DNA of 64,000 bases, from NCBI GenBank assembly GCA_963803845.1, contig CAWDNZ010000004.1, positions 1,612,001-1,676,000 of the forward strand, in the 5' to 3' direction. Every line of letters begins with the position of its first letter. Position 1 is the first letter of the stretch. The translations under genes were made by a program, and so were the position numbers. The notes under the pieces were generated by a model, which did no database searches, had not been told where the DNA came from, and was given only the letters and a program-made list of their open reading frames with translations. Of this stretch, positions 17,564-26,361 are shown piece after piece. This DNA is from JABDIY01 sp963803845. Lineage in GTDB: Bacteria; Actinomycetota; Acidimicrobiia; Acidimicrobiales; SZUA-35.

Positions 17564-18340
17564 ATGGCAATCAGCGCCAAAGACGTACAGGAACTCCGCA
17601 AGTCCACCGGCGCCGGCATGATGGATGCCAAAAAGGCCCTCACCGAGGCCGATGGTGACTTTGATGCAGCGGTGCAGATTCTGCGGGAAAAGGGGCTCGC
17701 AAAAGCCGCAACCCGTGTGGATCGCCAGAATACCGAGGGCTTGGTGGTGATCGTTGAAAACGACGACGCCGCCGCCATGGTGCACGTGAAGTCCGAGACC
17801 GATTTCTCCGCCAAGTCTGATGATTTCGTGGCGCTCGCCCACGATATCGCGGCCGCAGTTCTGGCTGATGGAGAAGAAGCGGTCGATGCATTCACCGAAC
17901 GCTTGGATGACCTCAAACTCAACATCAAAGAAAACATCGAGCTCGGCACCGTTGTGCGGTACGCCAAGGACGATGGCAAAGCAACCGACGCCTATCTCCA
18001 TGGTGGCGGACGAGCGGGTGTCCTTCTCGAGGCCGAAGGTGTCGATCCGGACACGCTTCACGAGATCGCTCTGCACATCGCCTTTGCCAAGCCCAGCTAT
18101 GTGAGCCGAGATGAAGTGCCGGCCGCCGAGGTCGAGAAGGAACGCAGCGCGCTCTTGGAGATCACCAAGTCCGAAGGAAAACCCGAGGCCGCATGGGACA
18201 AGATCGTGGAAGGCCGCGTGAACGCATGGTTCGCCGACTCGGTCTTGCTCGAACAGGGGCTCTTTGGAGACAAGGAGACCGTCGCCAGCAAAGTCGGCGG
18301 CGGGAAGCTGCTTCGGTTCAACCTAGCGATGGTCGGCTGA
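17564..18340 (+). CDS. tsf: Elongation factor Ts
   Basis: A 258-residue protein with the EF-Ts N-terminal UBA-like motif (ELRKSTGAGMMDAKKAL), the core contact segment VKSETDFSAKSDDF, and LLEQGLFGDKETV near the C-terminus. It exchanges GDP for GTP on EF-Tu. ATG 17564 is preceded by CGAGGAAATC; the longer in-frame extension into rpsB is an artefact of that gene's repeats. Slightly shorter than most actinobacterial EF-Ts but complete. Next in the rpsB operon. Confidence 0.97.
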   Translation: MAISAKDVQELRKSTGAGMMDAKKALTEADGDFDAAVQILREKGLAKAATRVDRQNTEGLVVIVENDDAAAMVHVKSETDFSAKSDDFVALAHDIAAAVLADGEEAVDAFTERLDDLKLNIKENIELGTVVRYAKDDGKATDAYLHGGGRAGVLLEAEGVDPDTLHEIALHIAFAKPSYVSRDEVPAAEVEKERSALLEITKSEGKPEAAWDKIVEGRVNAWFADSVLLEQGLFGDKETVASKVGGGKLLRFNLAMVG

Positions 18341-18345
18341 ACAAT

Positions 18346-19098
18346 ATGAAAACGACGGGCGAGAGAACACTCCCAGTCACTACGGCCAAGTATCAGCGAG
18401 TTCTTCTGAAACTCTCCGGCGAGGCCTTCGCCGGCGAGAAGGGATTCGGCATCGACGGTGGAATTGTCAACTCGATCGCCGATGACATCGTGGAAGCCCG
18501 AAACGTCCTAGGCGTTGAGGTTGCCGTGGTCGTGGGGGCGGGCAACATCTGGCGCGGTTTGACTGGCGCCGAAAGCGGCTTGGACCGCGCCCAAGCCGAC
18601 TACATGGGAATGCTGGCCACGGTGATGAATGCATTGGCACTCCAGGACATTTTGGAGCAGAAGGGCGTCCCCACCCGGGTGCAGAGCGCTATTGCAATGC
18701 CCCAGGTGGCGGAGGAATACATTCGCCGCAAGGCCATTCGCCACTTGGAAAAGGGCCGGGTGGTAATTTTCGGCGCCGGCACGGGCAACCCGTTCTTCAC
18801 CACAGACACCACCGCCGCGCTCCGAGCTGTGGAGATGGATGCGGAGGTGCTGCTGAAGGGAACCCACGGCGGAGTTGACGGGATTTACACCGCCGACCCC
18901 AAAACCGACCCCACGGCATCCAAAATCGACCGGCTCACCTACCTCGAGGTACTCAACCGAGACCTCCGGGTCATGGATTCCACCGCCATCACCCACTGTC
19001 GTGAGAACGAAATGCCTATCGTGGTATTCGATCTTTTGGGCAAGGGCAACCTAAGAAGCCTGCTACTGGGGAACTCTGTAGGTACCCTTGTTGCATGA
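18346..19098 (+). CDS. pyrH: UMP kinase
   Basis: A 250-residue UMP kinase of the amino acid kinase fold: VLLKLSGEAFAG at the N-terminus, VVVGAGNIWRG (nucleotide loop), GTGNPFFTTDTTAALRA and the DGIYTADPK segment. It phosphorylates UMP to UDP. ATG 18346 lies five bases after the tsf stop with no clear ribosome site, so coupled translation is likely. The end overlaps frr by four bases (ATGA). Confidence 0.96.
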   Translation: MKTTGERTLPVTTAKYQRVLLKLSGEAFAGEKGFGIDGGIVNSIADDIVEARNVLGVEVAVVVGAGNIWRGLTGAESGLDRAQADYMGMLATVMNALALQDILEQKGVPTRVQSAIAMPQVAEEYIRRKAIRHLEKGRVVIFGAGTGNPFFTTDTTAALRAVEMDAEVLLKGTHGGVDGIYTADPKTDPTASKIDRLTYLEVLNRDLRVMDSTAITHCRENEMPIVVFDLLGKGNLRSLLLGNSVGTLVA

Positions 19099-19661
19099 GT
19101 GAGTTGGTAGAACTGGTCCTAGAGGATGCCAAGGACCGTATGGCCAAGGCCGTTCACCACACGCGCAACGAGTTCTCATCGGTTCGAACCGGGCGGGCGA
19201 GCCCTACGCTGGTCGAGCGTCTGAATGCCGAGGCATACGGCGTCACCATGTCCGTGCTCGAGTTGGCGTCAATCTCGGTGCCCGAGGCTCGTCAGTTGAT
19301 GATCACACCACACGACCCTGTAAACCTCGAGGCCATCGAACGCGCCATTCGGGTGAGCGATCTCGGTCTCTCCCCCAGTAACGATGGCCGTACGCTCCGA
19401 CTCAACTTTCCGCCACTCACCGAGGAACGTCGGAAAGAGTTGGTCAGACTCACCAAATCCATGGCCGAGGACGGCCGGATCGCACTGCGCAACATTCGGC
19501 GAGAATCTCGAAAAGACCTGGAGAGCGGCGAGAAGGACAAGCAGATCTCTTCTGACGAACTGGAGCGGGCCGAGAAGCAACTCGACCAGCTCACCCAGTC
19601 CTACGAGGGCGGAATCGACAGTGCCCTGGCCGACAAAGAGGCCGAATTGTTGGAGGTATAG
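19095..19661 (+). CDS. frr: Ribosome recycling factor
   Basis: The 188-residue product is standard RRF: VRTGRASPTLVERL near the N-terminus, the hinge and beta domain (LMITPHDPVNLEAIERAI), and the long C-terminal helix with RRKELVRLTKSMAEDGRIA. It splits post-termination ribosomes with EF-G. ATGA overlap with pyrH; cdsA starts two bases after its stop. Confidence 0.97.
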   Translation: MSELVELVLEDAKDRMAKAVHHTRNEFSSVRTGRASPTLVERLNAEAYGVTMSVLELASISVPEARQLMITPHDPVNLEAIERAIRVSDLGLSPSNDGRTLRLNFPPLTEERRKELVRLTKSMAEDGRIALRNIRRESRKDLESGEKDKQISSDELERAEKQLDQLTQSYEGGIDSALADKEAELLEV

Positions 19662-19663
19662 AA

Positions 19664-21049
19664 ATGGCTGATGACGACACCCCAAGTATCTACGACGTCT
19701 TTGGTGACCCGCCCGAGGTGGATCCCACCAGATTCGGTCCGGTACCGGTAGTGCCCGACGAACGCCCGGCCACACACGGGGGCGCCCTTCCGCATTGGTC
19801 CGCGCCTCCAACCGGGCAGGTGCCGCCGGTAAGTGGCGACCGTTACGACGACAATGATGAGCCCAAGGTTTGGGATGACCTGTCGGGTCCGCGGTGGCGA
19901 GGCGAAAAGTCCGGCTGGGCCGACGATGATCTGGAAGTTGTCTTCGGCGATGAGGGCTCACCGGTGCGTCACGACGACATCCTGAACTTCGACGACCCGC
20001 GGCTCACCACTCCTGCTCCACCCCGCCCCGACCTAGATCTCGACGATCCGTTTGGCGATGTGTTTGACATCGAGACACCGCCGGCGCCCGCTGGTCGCCG
20101 CTCAGTTGTGGCTCCGCCCGAAACCGGTTCCGTTCCCGAGGCCAGCGACCGGCCGCGCAAACGGCAGCGCAAGCAAAACACTGAAACTCAAGCTGCTTCC
20201 GCGGGAAATACCCCCGACCCGGGCGCAGGCATGGGACGAAATATGACCCAAGCGATCGGTGTTGGGGTCGGTCTGGCCGGAGCCGCTCTGGTGGCTATCC
20301 TCATCCACCCACTGGTTGGCGCTTTTCTGATCGCAGCCGCTGCAGGCCTTGCCGCAGTGGAGTTCTTCGATGCCGCTCGGCACGGTGACCATCACCCTGC
20401 CACCATGCTCGGTCTCACCGGTGCAGCACTGCTTCCGCTTGCCGCCTACTGGCGGGGCGAGCAGGCCTATGCGGTGGTCATGGCCGTCACCATTGTCTTC
20501 GCCGGTCTTTGGTACATCGTCGGGGCCGATTCGGTCCGCCCGCTGGTCAATATGGCCATCACGATTCTCGGAATTTTCTGGATCGGCGGAATGGCGAGTT
20601 TCGGAGCGCTGCTGCTCTCTCTTTCGGACGGTCAGAAGCTGCTGATCGGCGTGATCGCCGTTACGGTCATCGCCGACACCGCTGCTTTCTTCGGCGGTCG
20701 GGCATTCAAGCACGCTTTGTTCGGTGTTCGCCAGTTCAACGCTTGGAGCCCCGGCAAAACTTGGGAGGGCACCGTCTTCGGCATCATCGGCGCCACCGTT
20801 GGGGCACTCGCTCTCGACGCGGCCTTTTCCGTGGGAACCCAATGGTGGCATGCGGCAGCCTTCGGTTTGGCAGTTGGAGTCGTGGGTGTGATCGGCGATC
20901 TCTTCGAGAGCATGATCAAGCGGGATCTCAAGCTCAAGGACATGGGCACGATCCTGCCGGGCCACGGTGGCATTCTCGATCGGGTCGATGCACTGTTGTT
21001 TGCTCTTCCCGCCGCTTACTTCTTAGCCCGCATCCTAGATTACGTCTAG
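19664..21049 (+). CDS. cdsA: Phosphatidate cytidylyltransferase with long disordered N-terminus
   Basis: The last 260 residues are a typical CDP-diacylglycerol synthase: about seven membrane helices and the signature SPGKTWEGTVFG with GDLFESMIKRDLKLKD and the final PGHGGILDRVDALLF. It makes CDP-diacylglycerol from CTP and phosphatidic acid. About 195 residues precede it that are acidic, Pro-rich and probably disordered (for instance LDLDDPFGDVFDIETPP), ending in a basic stretch (RPRKRQRKQN) just before the first helix, so the tail should be cytoplasmic. The family is usually 265-300 residues. ATG 19664 sits directly behind frr. Confidence 0.95.
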   Translation: MADDDTPSIYDVFGDPPEVDPTRFGPVPVVPDERPATHGGALPHWSAPPTGQVPPVSGDRYDDNDEPKVWDDLSGPRWRGEKSGWADDDLEVVFGDEGSPVRHDDILNFDDPRLTTPAPPRPDLDLDDPFGDVFDIETPPAPAGRRSVVAPPETGSVPEASDRPRKRQRKQNTETQAASAGNTPDPGAGMGRNMTQAIGVGVGLAGAALVAILIHPLVGAFLIAAAAGLAAVEFFDAARHGDHHPATMLGLTGAALLPLAAYWRGEQAYAVVMAVTIVFAGLWYIVGADSVRPLVNMAITILGIFWIGGMASFGALLLSLSDGQKLLIGVIAVTVIADTAAFFGGRAFKHALFGVRQFNAWSPGKTWEGTVFGIIGATVGALALDAAFSVGTQWWHAAAFGLAVGVVGVIGDLFESMIKRDLKLKDMGTILPGHGGILDRVDALLFALPAAYFLARILDYV

Positions 21050-21122
21050 AGGGTCCTCGGGCGGCCGGGCCACGGCCACCGCAGGACTACCGCCTCGGCG
21101 CAGCTGAGGAATCACCGCAGGA

Positions 21123-22307
21123 ATGGCCGTGAAGACTGTTGCAATTGCCGGCTCAACCGGTTCGATAGGCACTCAGACCCTGGAAGTGATCGCGGCCGAC
21201 CCCCAACGGTTTCGGGTGGTCGCGTTGACCGCCGGCTCCTCTTGGGAGGCGGTAGCCCGGCAGGCAAATCTCGTCCGTCCCAACACGGTGATTCTGGCCG
21301 ATGCCGCCAACCTAGAGAACCTGCGCGCCGTAGTTCCGGCGGGCACCTCGGTGGCCGTAGGCGAGAGTGCGCTGCGGGAGGCGGTCGCGGCAGCCGACGT
21401 CACTATCAACGGAATCGTGGGCTTCGCCGGTTTGCCGGCCACCCTGGCCTGTCTCGAGGCCGGCAAACGGCTTGGCCTGGCCAACAAGGAATCGCTGATT
21501 GCGGCCGGTCCGGTGGTCCAGCGGGCTCGCCGAACGCCTGGCGCCGAGCTGATTCCGGTGGACTCCGAGCACGCCGCCATCCATCAGTGTTTGCGTGCCA
21601 ATGACAGAGCAGAACGTGTCACGAGGCTACAGATAACGGCCTCGGGTGGGCCATTCCGCGGTAAGTCGAAGGCCGACTTGTTGGAGGTGACGGTGGCCGG
21701 AGCGTTAGCGCATCCCACCTGGGCTATGGGTCCCAAGATCACGGTCGACTCTTCCACACTGATGAACAAGGGGCTGGAGGTGATCGAGGCGGTGGAGCTC
21801 TTCGGTGCCCAGGCGGGCGAGCAGGGTTATGGGCTTGACTTCGATGACATCGACGTGGTGGTCCATCCCCAATCGATTGTTCATTCCATGGCCACATTTT
21901 CCGATGGTTCTACTATCGCTCAACTCTCCAACCCCGATATGCGTGGGCCCATTGGTTATGCGTTGGCCTTCCCGGACCGCTTCGGGCACCCCTTCGGTCG
22001 GATGGACTGGACGGAACCGCTGACGCTCACGTTTGAGCCGCCCGACCGGGAAGCTTTCCCATGCTTGGATCTTGCATTTGCGGCTGGGCGACTCGGTGGA
22101 ACCGCTCCCGCATGGCTGAGCGCATCGAATGAGGTCGCTGTAGAGGCATTCTTAGCCGGGCAAATCCGCTGGTCAGAGATCTCTGCGGTAGTCTCAGAGG
22201 TCCTGACCTTTCATGACGGGGGAACTGGTGAGACACTGGATGACGTTCTAGACGGTGACCACCACGCCCGTCGCCTAGCTACAGAAGCGGTGCTGCGGCT
22301 CTCATGA
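21123..22307 (+). CDS. dxr: 1-deoxy-D-xylulose 5-phosphate reductoisomerase
   Basis: A 394-residue DXR of normal length: NADPH-binding GSTGSIGTQTLE at the N-terminus, PVDSEHAAIHQCL and KITVDSSTLMNKGLEVIEA for metal and substrate, and the ASNEVAVEAF motif. It catalyses the committed step of the MEP isoprenoid pathway. ATG 21123 has CAGGA just in front. It is followed by rseP, the common bacterial order cdsA-dxr-rseP. Confidence 0.97.
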   Translation: MAVKTVAIAGSTGSIGTQTLEVIAADPQRFRVVALTAGSSWEAVARQANLVRPNTVILADAANLENLRAVVPAGTSVAVGESALREAVAAADVTINGIVGFAGLPATLACLEAGKRLGLANKESLIAAGPVVQRARRTPGAELIPVDSEHAAIHQCLRANDRAERVTRLQITASGGPFRGKSKADLLEVTVAGALAHPTWAMGPKITVDSSTLMNKGLEVIEAVELFGAQAGEQGYGLDFDDIDVVVHPQSIVHSMATFSDGSTIAQLSNPDMRGPIGYALAFPDRFGHPFGRMDWTEPLTLTFEPPDREAFPCLDLAFAAGRLGGTAPAWLSASNEVAVEAFLAGQIRWSEISAVVSEVLTFHDGGTGETLDDVLDGDHHARRLATEAVLRLS

Positions 22308-22329
22308 AACCCCCTCGAATCGAAAACGA

Positions 22330-23619
22330 ATGAAACAACCTGATCCCGACATACCACCGCCCGGCAGTGAACGAAGCCGCGCCGCGGCGATCGCCTTGGG
22401 TGATACCAAGCCGTCGGAGGAGCCTGGCGTCAACTATTTCGCGCTAATTGGCCTCTTGGCATTCTTCGGTTGGCTCCTCTTCTTTGCCGGCTTCGTCTAC
22501 TTCCTGGTGGCCTGTGGCGTGATCTTGATGATCTTCCTCCACGAGCTCGGCCATTTCATGACGGCCAAGTGGACCGGAATGAAGCCAACGGACTTCTTCC
22601 TGGGATTTGGTACAACGATCTTTTCCTGGCGCCGAGGTGAGGTGACCTATGGGGTCAAGGCCATTCCCGCCGGTGCCTTTGTCCGGATCGTGGGCATGAA
22701 CAACCTGGATCCAGTTCCGCCCGGCGATGAAGACCGTGCGTATATGAACAAGAGCTACCCGCGCCGCATGCTGGTGATCACGGCCGGCTCGGTGATGCAC
22801 TTCATCCAGGCCTTCGTGATCCTCGTGCTCCTTAGTTCGGTTATCGGAATCGGATTCCTCCATCCGGACTACGACAGCAGTGGGTGGGTGGTCGACGAGG
22901 TCAGCGTGGGCGATGTTGAGCCCACCACTGGTGAGGTTCTCGGGCTCCTCCCCGGTGATCACATCGTTTCCGTGGCCGGCGAGTCCACCGATCAGTGGTT
23001 TGGCCTGCTCGATGCCGTCCGATCCCGACCCGGGGAGACGGTCGAATTCGTGTACTTGCGAGATGGCGAGACAGTCACCCAGACTGCAACGATCGGCGAA
23101 ACCGAGAGCGGATTTGGTCGCATTGGTGTTGGCGCGGATTTCTCGGCTGTAGAAGAACGGCAACGCCCCGGCGTGGCCGCCGGAGTCAGGGAGTTTGGCG
23201 AGCAGATGAAGGGTGCAGTGGTAGCAATACCTCGGTTCTTCTCGCCCAGCACTTTCTCTGGCCTCATCAGTAGTTCCTTCGCGGCGGACTCCGCAGCTGA
23301 GCAAGACGTCAATCGGCCGGTTTCGGTGGTCGGGGCGGTTGGTGTTGCGGGCCGTACCGCCGGGACCGACTGGACCTTCCCGATCTATCTGCTTGGCATC
23401 ATCAACTGCTTTGTGGGGGTCTTGAACCTTCTGCCACTGCTGCCACTGGATGGGGGTCATGCGACCATCGCTACCTATGAGCGGCTCCGTTCATTCGGCG
23501 GGCGCCGGTACCATGTCGACGTGGCCAAACTTCTGCCGCTCACCTACGGCGTCGTCGCAGTTCTGGCCGTTCTCGGCCTCACTACGATCTGGCTCGACGT
23601 CATACTTCTGAGCAGCTGA
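22330..23619 (+). CDS. rseP: RseP/Rip1-type site-2 intramembrane metalloprotease
   Basis: A 429-residue S2P protease. The zinc motif HELGH (His71, Glu72, His75) sits in a membrane helix, a PDZ domain lies around residues 190-265 (LGLLPGDHIVSVAGE), and LPLDGGH near residue 375 supplies the third ligand. In actinobacteria the orthologue (Rip1) cuts anti-sigma factors and membrane proteins. About 45 extra polar residues precede the first helix. Last gene of the cdsA-dxr cluster; ispG, its usual partner, follows after the inserted mscL. Confidence 0.95.
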   Translation: MKQPDPDIPPPGSERSRAAAIALGDTKPSEEPGVNYFALIGLLAFFGWLLFFAGFVYFLVACGVILMIFLHELGHFMTAKWTGMKPTDFFLGFGTTIFSWRRGEVTYGVKAIPAGAFVRIVGMNNLDPVPPGDEDRAYMNKSYPRRMLVITAGSVMHFIQAFVILVLLSSVIGIGFLHPDYDSSGWVVDEVSVGDVEPTTGEVLGLLPGDHIVSVAGESTDQWFGLLDAVRSRPGETVEFVYLRDGETVTQTATIGETESGFGRIGVGADFSAVEERQRPGVAAGVREFGEQMKGAVVAIPRFFSPSTFSGLISSSFAADSAAEQDVNRPVSVVGAVGVAGRTAGTDWTFPIYLLGIINCFVGVLNLLPLLPLDGGHATIATYERLRSFGGRRYHVDVAKLLPLTYGVVAVLAVLGLTTIWLDVILLSS

Positions 23620-23871
23620 CTCCTCCCCCCAAAGGTGTCTCAACATTACGGACTTGCGCCCGGAAATCAGAGAATGCGCCGATCGCCGAGAAGCCGTGGC
23701 AATCAATCACCGAAACCGAGACCCGGAGCTCCCTTCAGCCCAGCCACTTCGGCGATATGGAGTTGCTCAGAAGCCAAGGAAGAGGGCCGCGCAACCTCCG
23801 GGGCGTGAGCTTCATCGGGTAGCGCGAACAGGGTGGTGTCTGTGCGAACCACTACTTTTGAATCAGAAAGT

Positions 23872-24279
23872 TCATGCTTCAACAGGGTCTTGGACCTCTC
23901 GGCAGAATGCGCATCGTTTTGCGGCTTTGGGGATCGTTGACAGGCACGAGCCACACACGACAGTGGGAGCGGCTTCCCTCGCCAAGAGAGCGTCGTAGGC
24001 CCGCTTTGGTCGAACGACGGCCAGGAATACAGTGGCCGCAACTAGTACGAACGCAAGAACGTCATTGATAAAAAGCCCGTAGAGGAATTCACTGCCTCGG
24101 ATCTTCACGGAAAGCTCGGAGAAGTCGAAGTTGCCGACGACCGACAAGAGTGGACTGACCAGGTTGTCGACGAACGACTTGATGACTGTGCCGAAGGCAA
24201 CGCCGATCACAACGCCGATCGCCAAATCCAGTGCCCGCGATGTGAACAAGTAGTGCCGAAAATCTCGTAGCAATTCCAT
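23872..24279 (-). CDS. mscL: Large-conductance mechanosensitive channel with zinc-ribbon tail
   Basis: A 135-residue MscL: an N-terminal FRHYLFTSRALDLAIGVVIG pore helix, FVDNLVSPLL, a periplasmic loop, and a second helix (DVLAFVLVAATVFLAVV). It opens on hypo-osmotic shock. The cytoplasmic end has VCGSC...CAFC, two CxxC pairs suited to one zinc ion, which E. coli MscL lacks but several other phyla have. The gene sits on the opposite strand between rseP and ispG. The 252 bases between rseP and its stop show nothing I can recognise. Confidence 0.92.
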   Translation of the reverse strand: MELLRDFRHYLFTSRALDLAIGVVIGVAFGTVIKSFVDNLVSPLLSVVGNFDFSELSVKIRGSEFLYGLFINDVLAFVLVAATVFLAVVRPKRAYDALLAREAAPTVVCGSCLSTIPKAAKRCAFCREVQDPVEA

Positions 24280-24519
24280 TAGTAGTTGACCTTAGTGAGC
24301 CCTGCTCCCAAATTGGGGAGGCGTGACGACTACCGCAACTATCTGTGATGCCTTCATTCAGGCTGGCAATTGGCTGCAGACCGTCAGTCCTCGAACGCGA
24401 AGTCAGCGAAAGGGCTTGCAACCCAAAGCCCCGTGGAGAAGCCCGCAGCCAGGTCCCGGAATCTCATGCGGGGCCGGTGGATGAGACACGGATCCCCGCC
24501 AACAAGGCACACTGGAGGT

Positions 24520-25770
24520 ATGGACGCTGGTGCCGTAACGTTTCCCCGCAAGAAAACCCGTCAGATCATGGTGGGGAACGTGCCAGTGGGAGGCGATGCG
24601 CCGATCACGGTGCAGTCGATGACAATCACGAAGACGGCTGACCACGAGGCCACATTGCAGCAGATCTATGCCCTGGCTGCCGCCGGCGCCGACATCGTTC
24701 GGTGCACGTGTAACGAGCCAGCCGCGGCCGAGGGCTTGGCCCGTATCGTGCCCCGCAGTCCGGTACCGATCGTGGCGGATATCCACCACCAGTACCGTCG
24801 AGCGCTGGAAGCTCTGGAAGCCGGCGTGCATTGTCTACGGCTCAATCCGGGAAACATCCGCAAGCCTGAACACATCAAAGCGGTCGCCCAGGAAGCGAAG
24901 GATCGGAACGTACCGATCCGCATCGGGGTGAACGGTGGCAGTCTGCACCCGGATCTCTACAAGAAGTACGGCGGTCGGGTGACGCCCGAAGCCATGGTGG
25001 AGTCGGCCCTCACCGAGATCCGCTATTTCGAAGAGGTCGACTTCGATCTGATCAAGATCAGCGTGAAAGCATCCAACGTGCCGCTGATGATCGAGGCGTA
25101 TCGCCAGCTGTCTGAGCAGGTGGATTATCCCCTTCATCTCGGGGTCACCGAGGCGGGGCCGCCGCCGGCGGGAATTGTGAAGGCCACCGCCGGCATCGCC
25201 ACTCTGTTAGCCGAGGGGATCGGCGACACCATCCGCTATTCGCTCACTTCCGATCCGGTTGATGAGGCCAAACTGGGCCGCCAGCTCTTAGAGGCATTTG
25301 GTCTGCGCGAACGCAAGAACGTGGATCTCATCGCCTGTCCGAGCTGTGGGCGGGCCGAGATCGACGTATTCAAAGTGGCGCAAGATGCCATGCATGCCTT
25401 CGCCGACAAGAAGATCCCCCTCCAGGTGGCGGTCATGGGGTGCGTGGTCAACGGGCCGGGCGAAGCTCGTGACGCAGACATAGGAATAGCCGCCGGAAAC
25501 AAACGCGGGCACCTCTTCGTCAAAGGCAACAACGTGGCAGTTGTGCCCGAGGCCGAAATGGTCTCCACGTTGGTGGAGTGGGCCGAGTTCATTAATGAAC
25601 ACGGCATCGATGCAGCTGTTAAGCGAGCAGAGGCCAGCGCCCCTGCGGCCCGGAAGGCCGCTGAAGAGGACAGGCTTCGAAACCTCAACGACCTGGGTGA
25701 GGATGCCAACAACTCCGAACAAACGGTCGCACTGATACGTAAAGACCGGGCAAAGGCGGCTCCAGACTAG
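24520..25770 (+). CDS. ispG: 4-hydroxy-3-methylbut-2-en-1-yl diphosphate synthase
   Basis: About 416 residues from ATG 24520. A TIM-barrel segment (ITVQSMTITKTAD, RLNPGNIRK, IRIGVNGGSL) is followed by the iron-sulfur domain with CPSCGRAEIDV and MGCVVNGPGEARDAD, three cysteines for the [4Fe-4S] cluster. It catalyses the penultimate MEP-pathway step. A GGAGGT directly abuts ATG 24520, too close to serve as a ribosome site for it; ATG 24478 or 24463 upstream in frame are alternatives. A C-terminal Ala/Lys/Glu-rich tail of about 45 residues is extra. Confidence 0.95.
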   Translation: MDAGAVTFPRKKTRQIMVGNVPVGGDAPITVQSMTITKTADHEATLQQIYALAAAGADIVRCTCNEPAAAEGLARIVPRSPVPIVADIHHQYRRALEALEAGVHCLRLNPGNIRKPEHIKAVAQEAKDRNVPIRIGVNGGSLHPDLYKKYGGRVTPEAMVESALTEIRYFEEVDFDLIKISVKASNVPLMIEAYRQLSEQVDYPLHLGVTEAGPPPAGIVKATAGIATLLAEGIGDTIRYSLTSDPVDEAKLGRQLLEAFGLRERKNVDLIACPSCGRAEIDVFKVAQDAMHAFADKKIPLQVAVMGCVVNGPGEARDADIGIAAGNKRGHLFVKGNNVAVVPEAEMVSTLVEWAEFINEHGIDAAVKRAEASAPAARKAAEEDRLRNLNDLGEDANNSEQTVALIRKDRAKAAPD

Positions 25771-25861
25771 CGAGCCACGTCAACGTGGTGCGGTGGGTTT
25801 CGGTTGGGCCGCTTGGGATGGGGACGTGGTGAGTCCCGGGAAATGGTTGGCTACGCGGCGG

Positions 25862-26203
25862 TCAGGCTGGTCCGGTTTGGTTGCCGTCGGCCACGTCGTC
25901 AGCTAGATCGCTGAGAGCCGCCTCGGCCTCGGCGTCGCTCACATCGGGGCTTGGCTTGGAGGCCAGCTCGTCGCGGGCGTCGGCGTGGGCCCGCTTCCCT
26001 TCGATACGGGTCCGGACCTCCTCGAAGGGGTCGTCGCTGATCTCGTTCTGTATCTTGTCGAGCTTCTGCTCCGGCGTGGCCCGCAGGTCGGCCTCCCGTT
26101 TGTCCATCTCGGATTCGAGCGACGACTTCATCGATGTCGCGCTTTCTTTCACTTCGGCCGCCTCTTTGGCGAACCACGATCGTATCGAGTCGAAAAAGCC
26201 CAC
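25862..26203 (-). CDS. Hypothetical small charged coiled-coil-like protein
   Basis: A 113-residue soluble protein (GTG start 26203) that begins with an amphipathic MGFFDSIRSWFAKEA helix and continues with mostly charged, helical sequence (READLRATPEQKLDKIQ, then DDPFEEVRTRIEGKR). I do not recognise the family; the start resembles small proteins annotated as PspA-like or antitoxin-like, without a decisive motif. A TAAGCT box lies six bases before the start. It is divergent from rimP, with only about 160 bases between the starts. Confidence 0.65.
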   Translation of the reverse strand: MGFFDSIRSWFAKEAAEVKESATSMKSSLESEMDKREADLRATPEQKLDKIQNEISDDPFEEVRTRIEGKRAHADARDELASKPSPDVSDAEAEAALSDLADDVADGNQTGPA

Positions 26204-26209
26204 AAACCG

Positions 26210-26215
26210 AGCTTA
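26210..26215 (-). promoter_or_regulatory. Leaderless -10 box, 113-residue gene
   Basis: TAAGCT on the minus strand, six bases before GTG 26203. Confidence 0.45.
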
Positions 26216-26240
26216 GTCCATGCTCGAGTGCGGCTATGAT
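26213..26240 (+). promoter_or_regulatory. Candidate promoter of the rimP-nusA-infB operon
   Basis: TTAGTC (26213-26218) and TATGAT (26235-26240) are 16 bases apart, one of the better matches to the vegetative consensus in the window. Transcription would begin just before the hairpin at 26259. The -35 overlaps the divergent box of the minus-strand gene. Confidence 0.5.
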
Positions 26241-26258
26241 GTCGCTCAACGTCTTCAG

Positions 26259-26279
26259 GCGTGGGCTTTTTGCCCACGC
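26259..26279 (+). promoter_or_regulatory. Leader hairpin upstream of rimP-nusA
   Basis: GCGTGGGC, TTTTT, GCCCACGC: a perfect 8-base stem with a five-T loop at the start of the rimP leader. No long T tract follows directly (TTGTGTTGTTT). It could be an attenuator or NusA-responsive pause site, or protect the mRNA 5' end. Confidence 0.6.
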
Positions 26280-26361
26280 TTGTGTTGTTTCTGGGGCCCA
26301 GTCGGTTCTGGATTTCCACTACGCCGTTGGTGCCGCACATCATGAGAAAAAGGAGGCGACC

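Noticed and set aside
22444..23460. 338-codon minus-strand open frame opposite rseP
   Set aside because: rseP on the plus strand has the HELGH and LDG motifs at the right places; the antisense frame has no family features.
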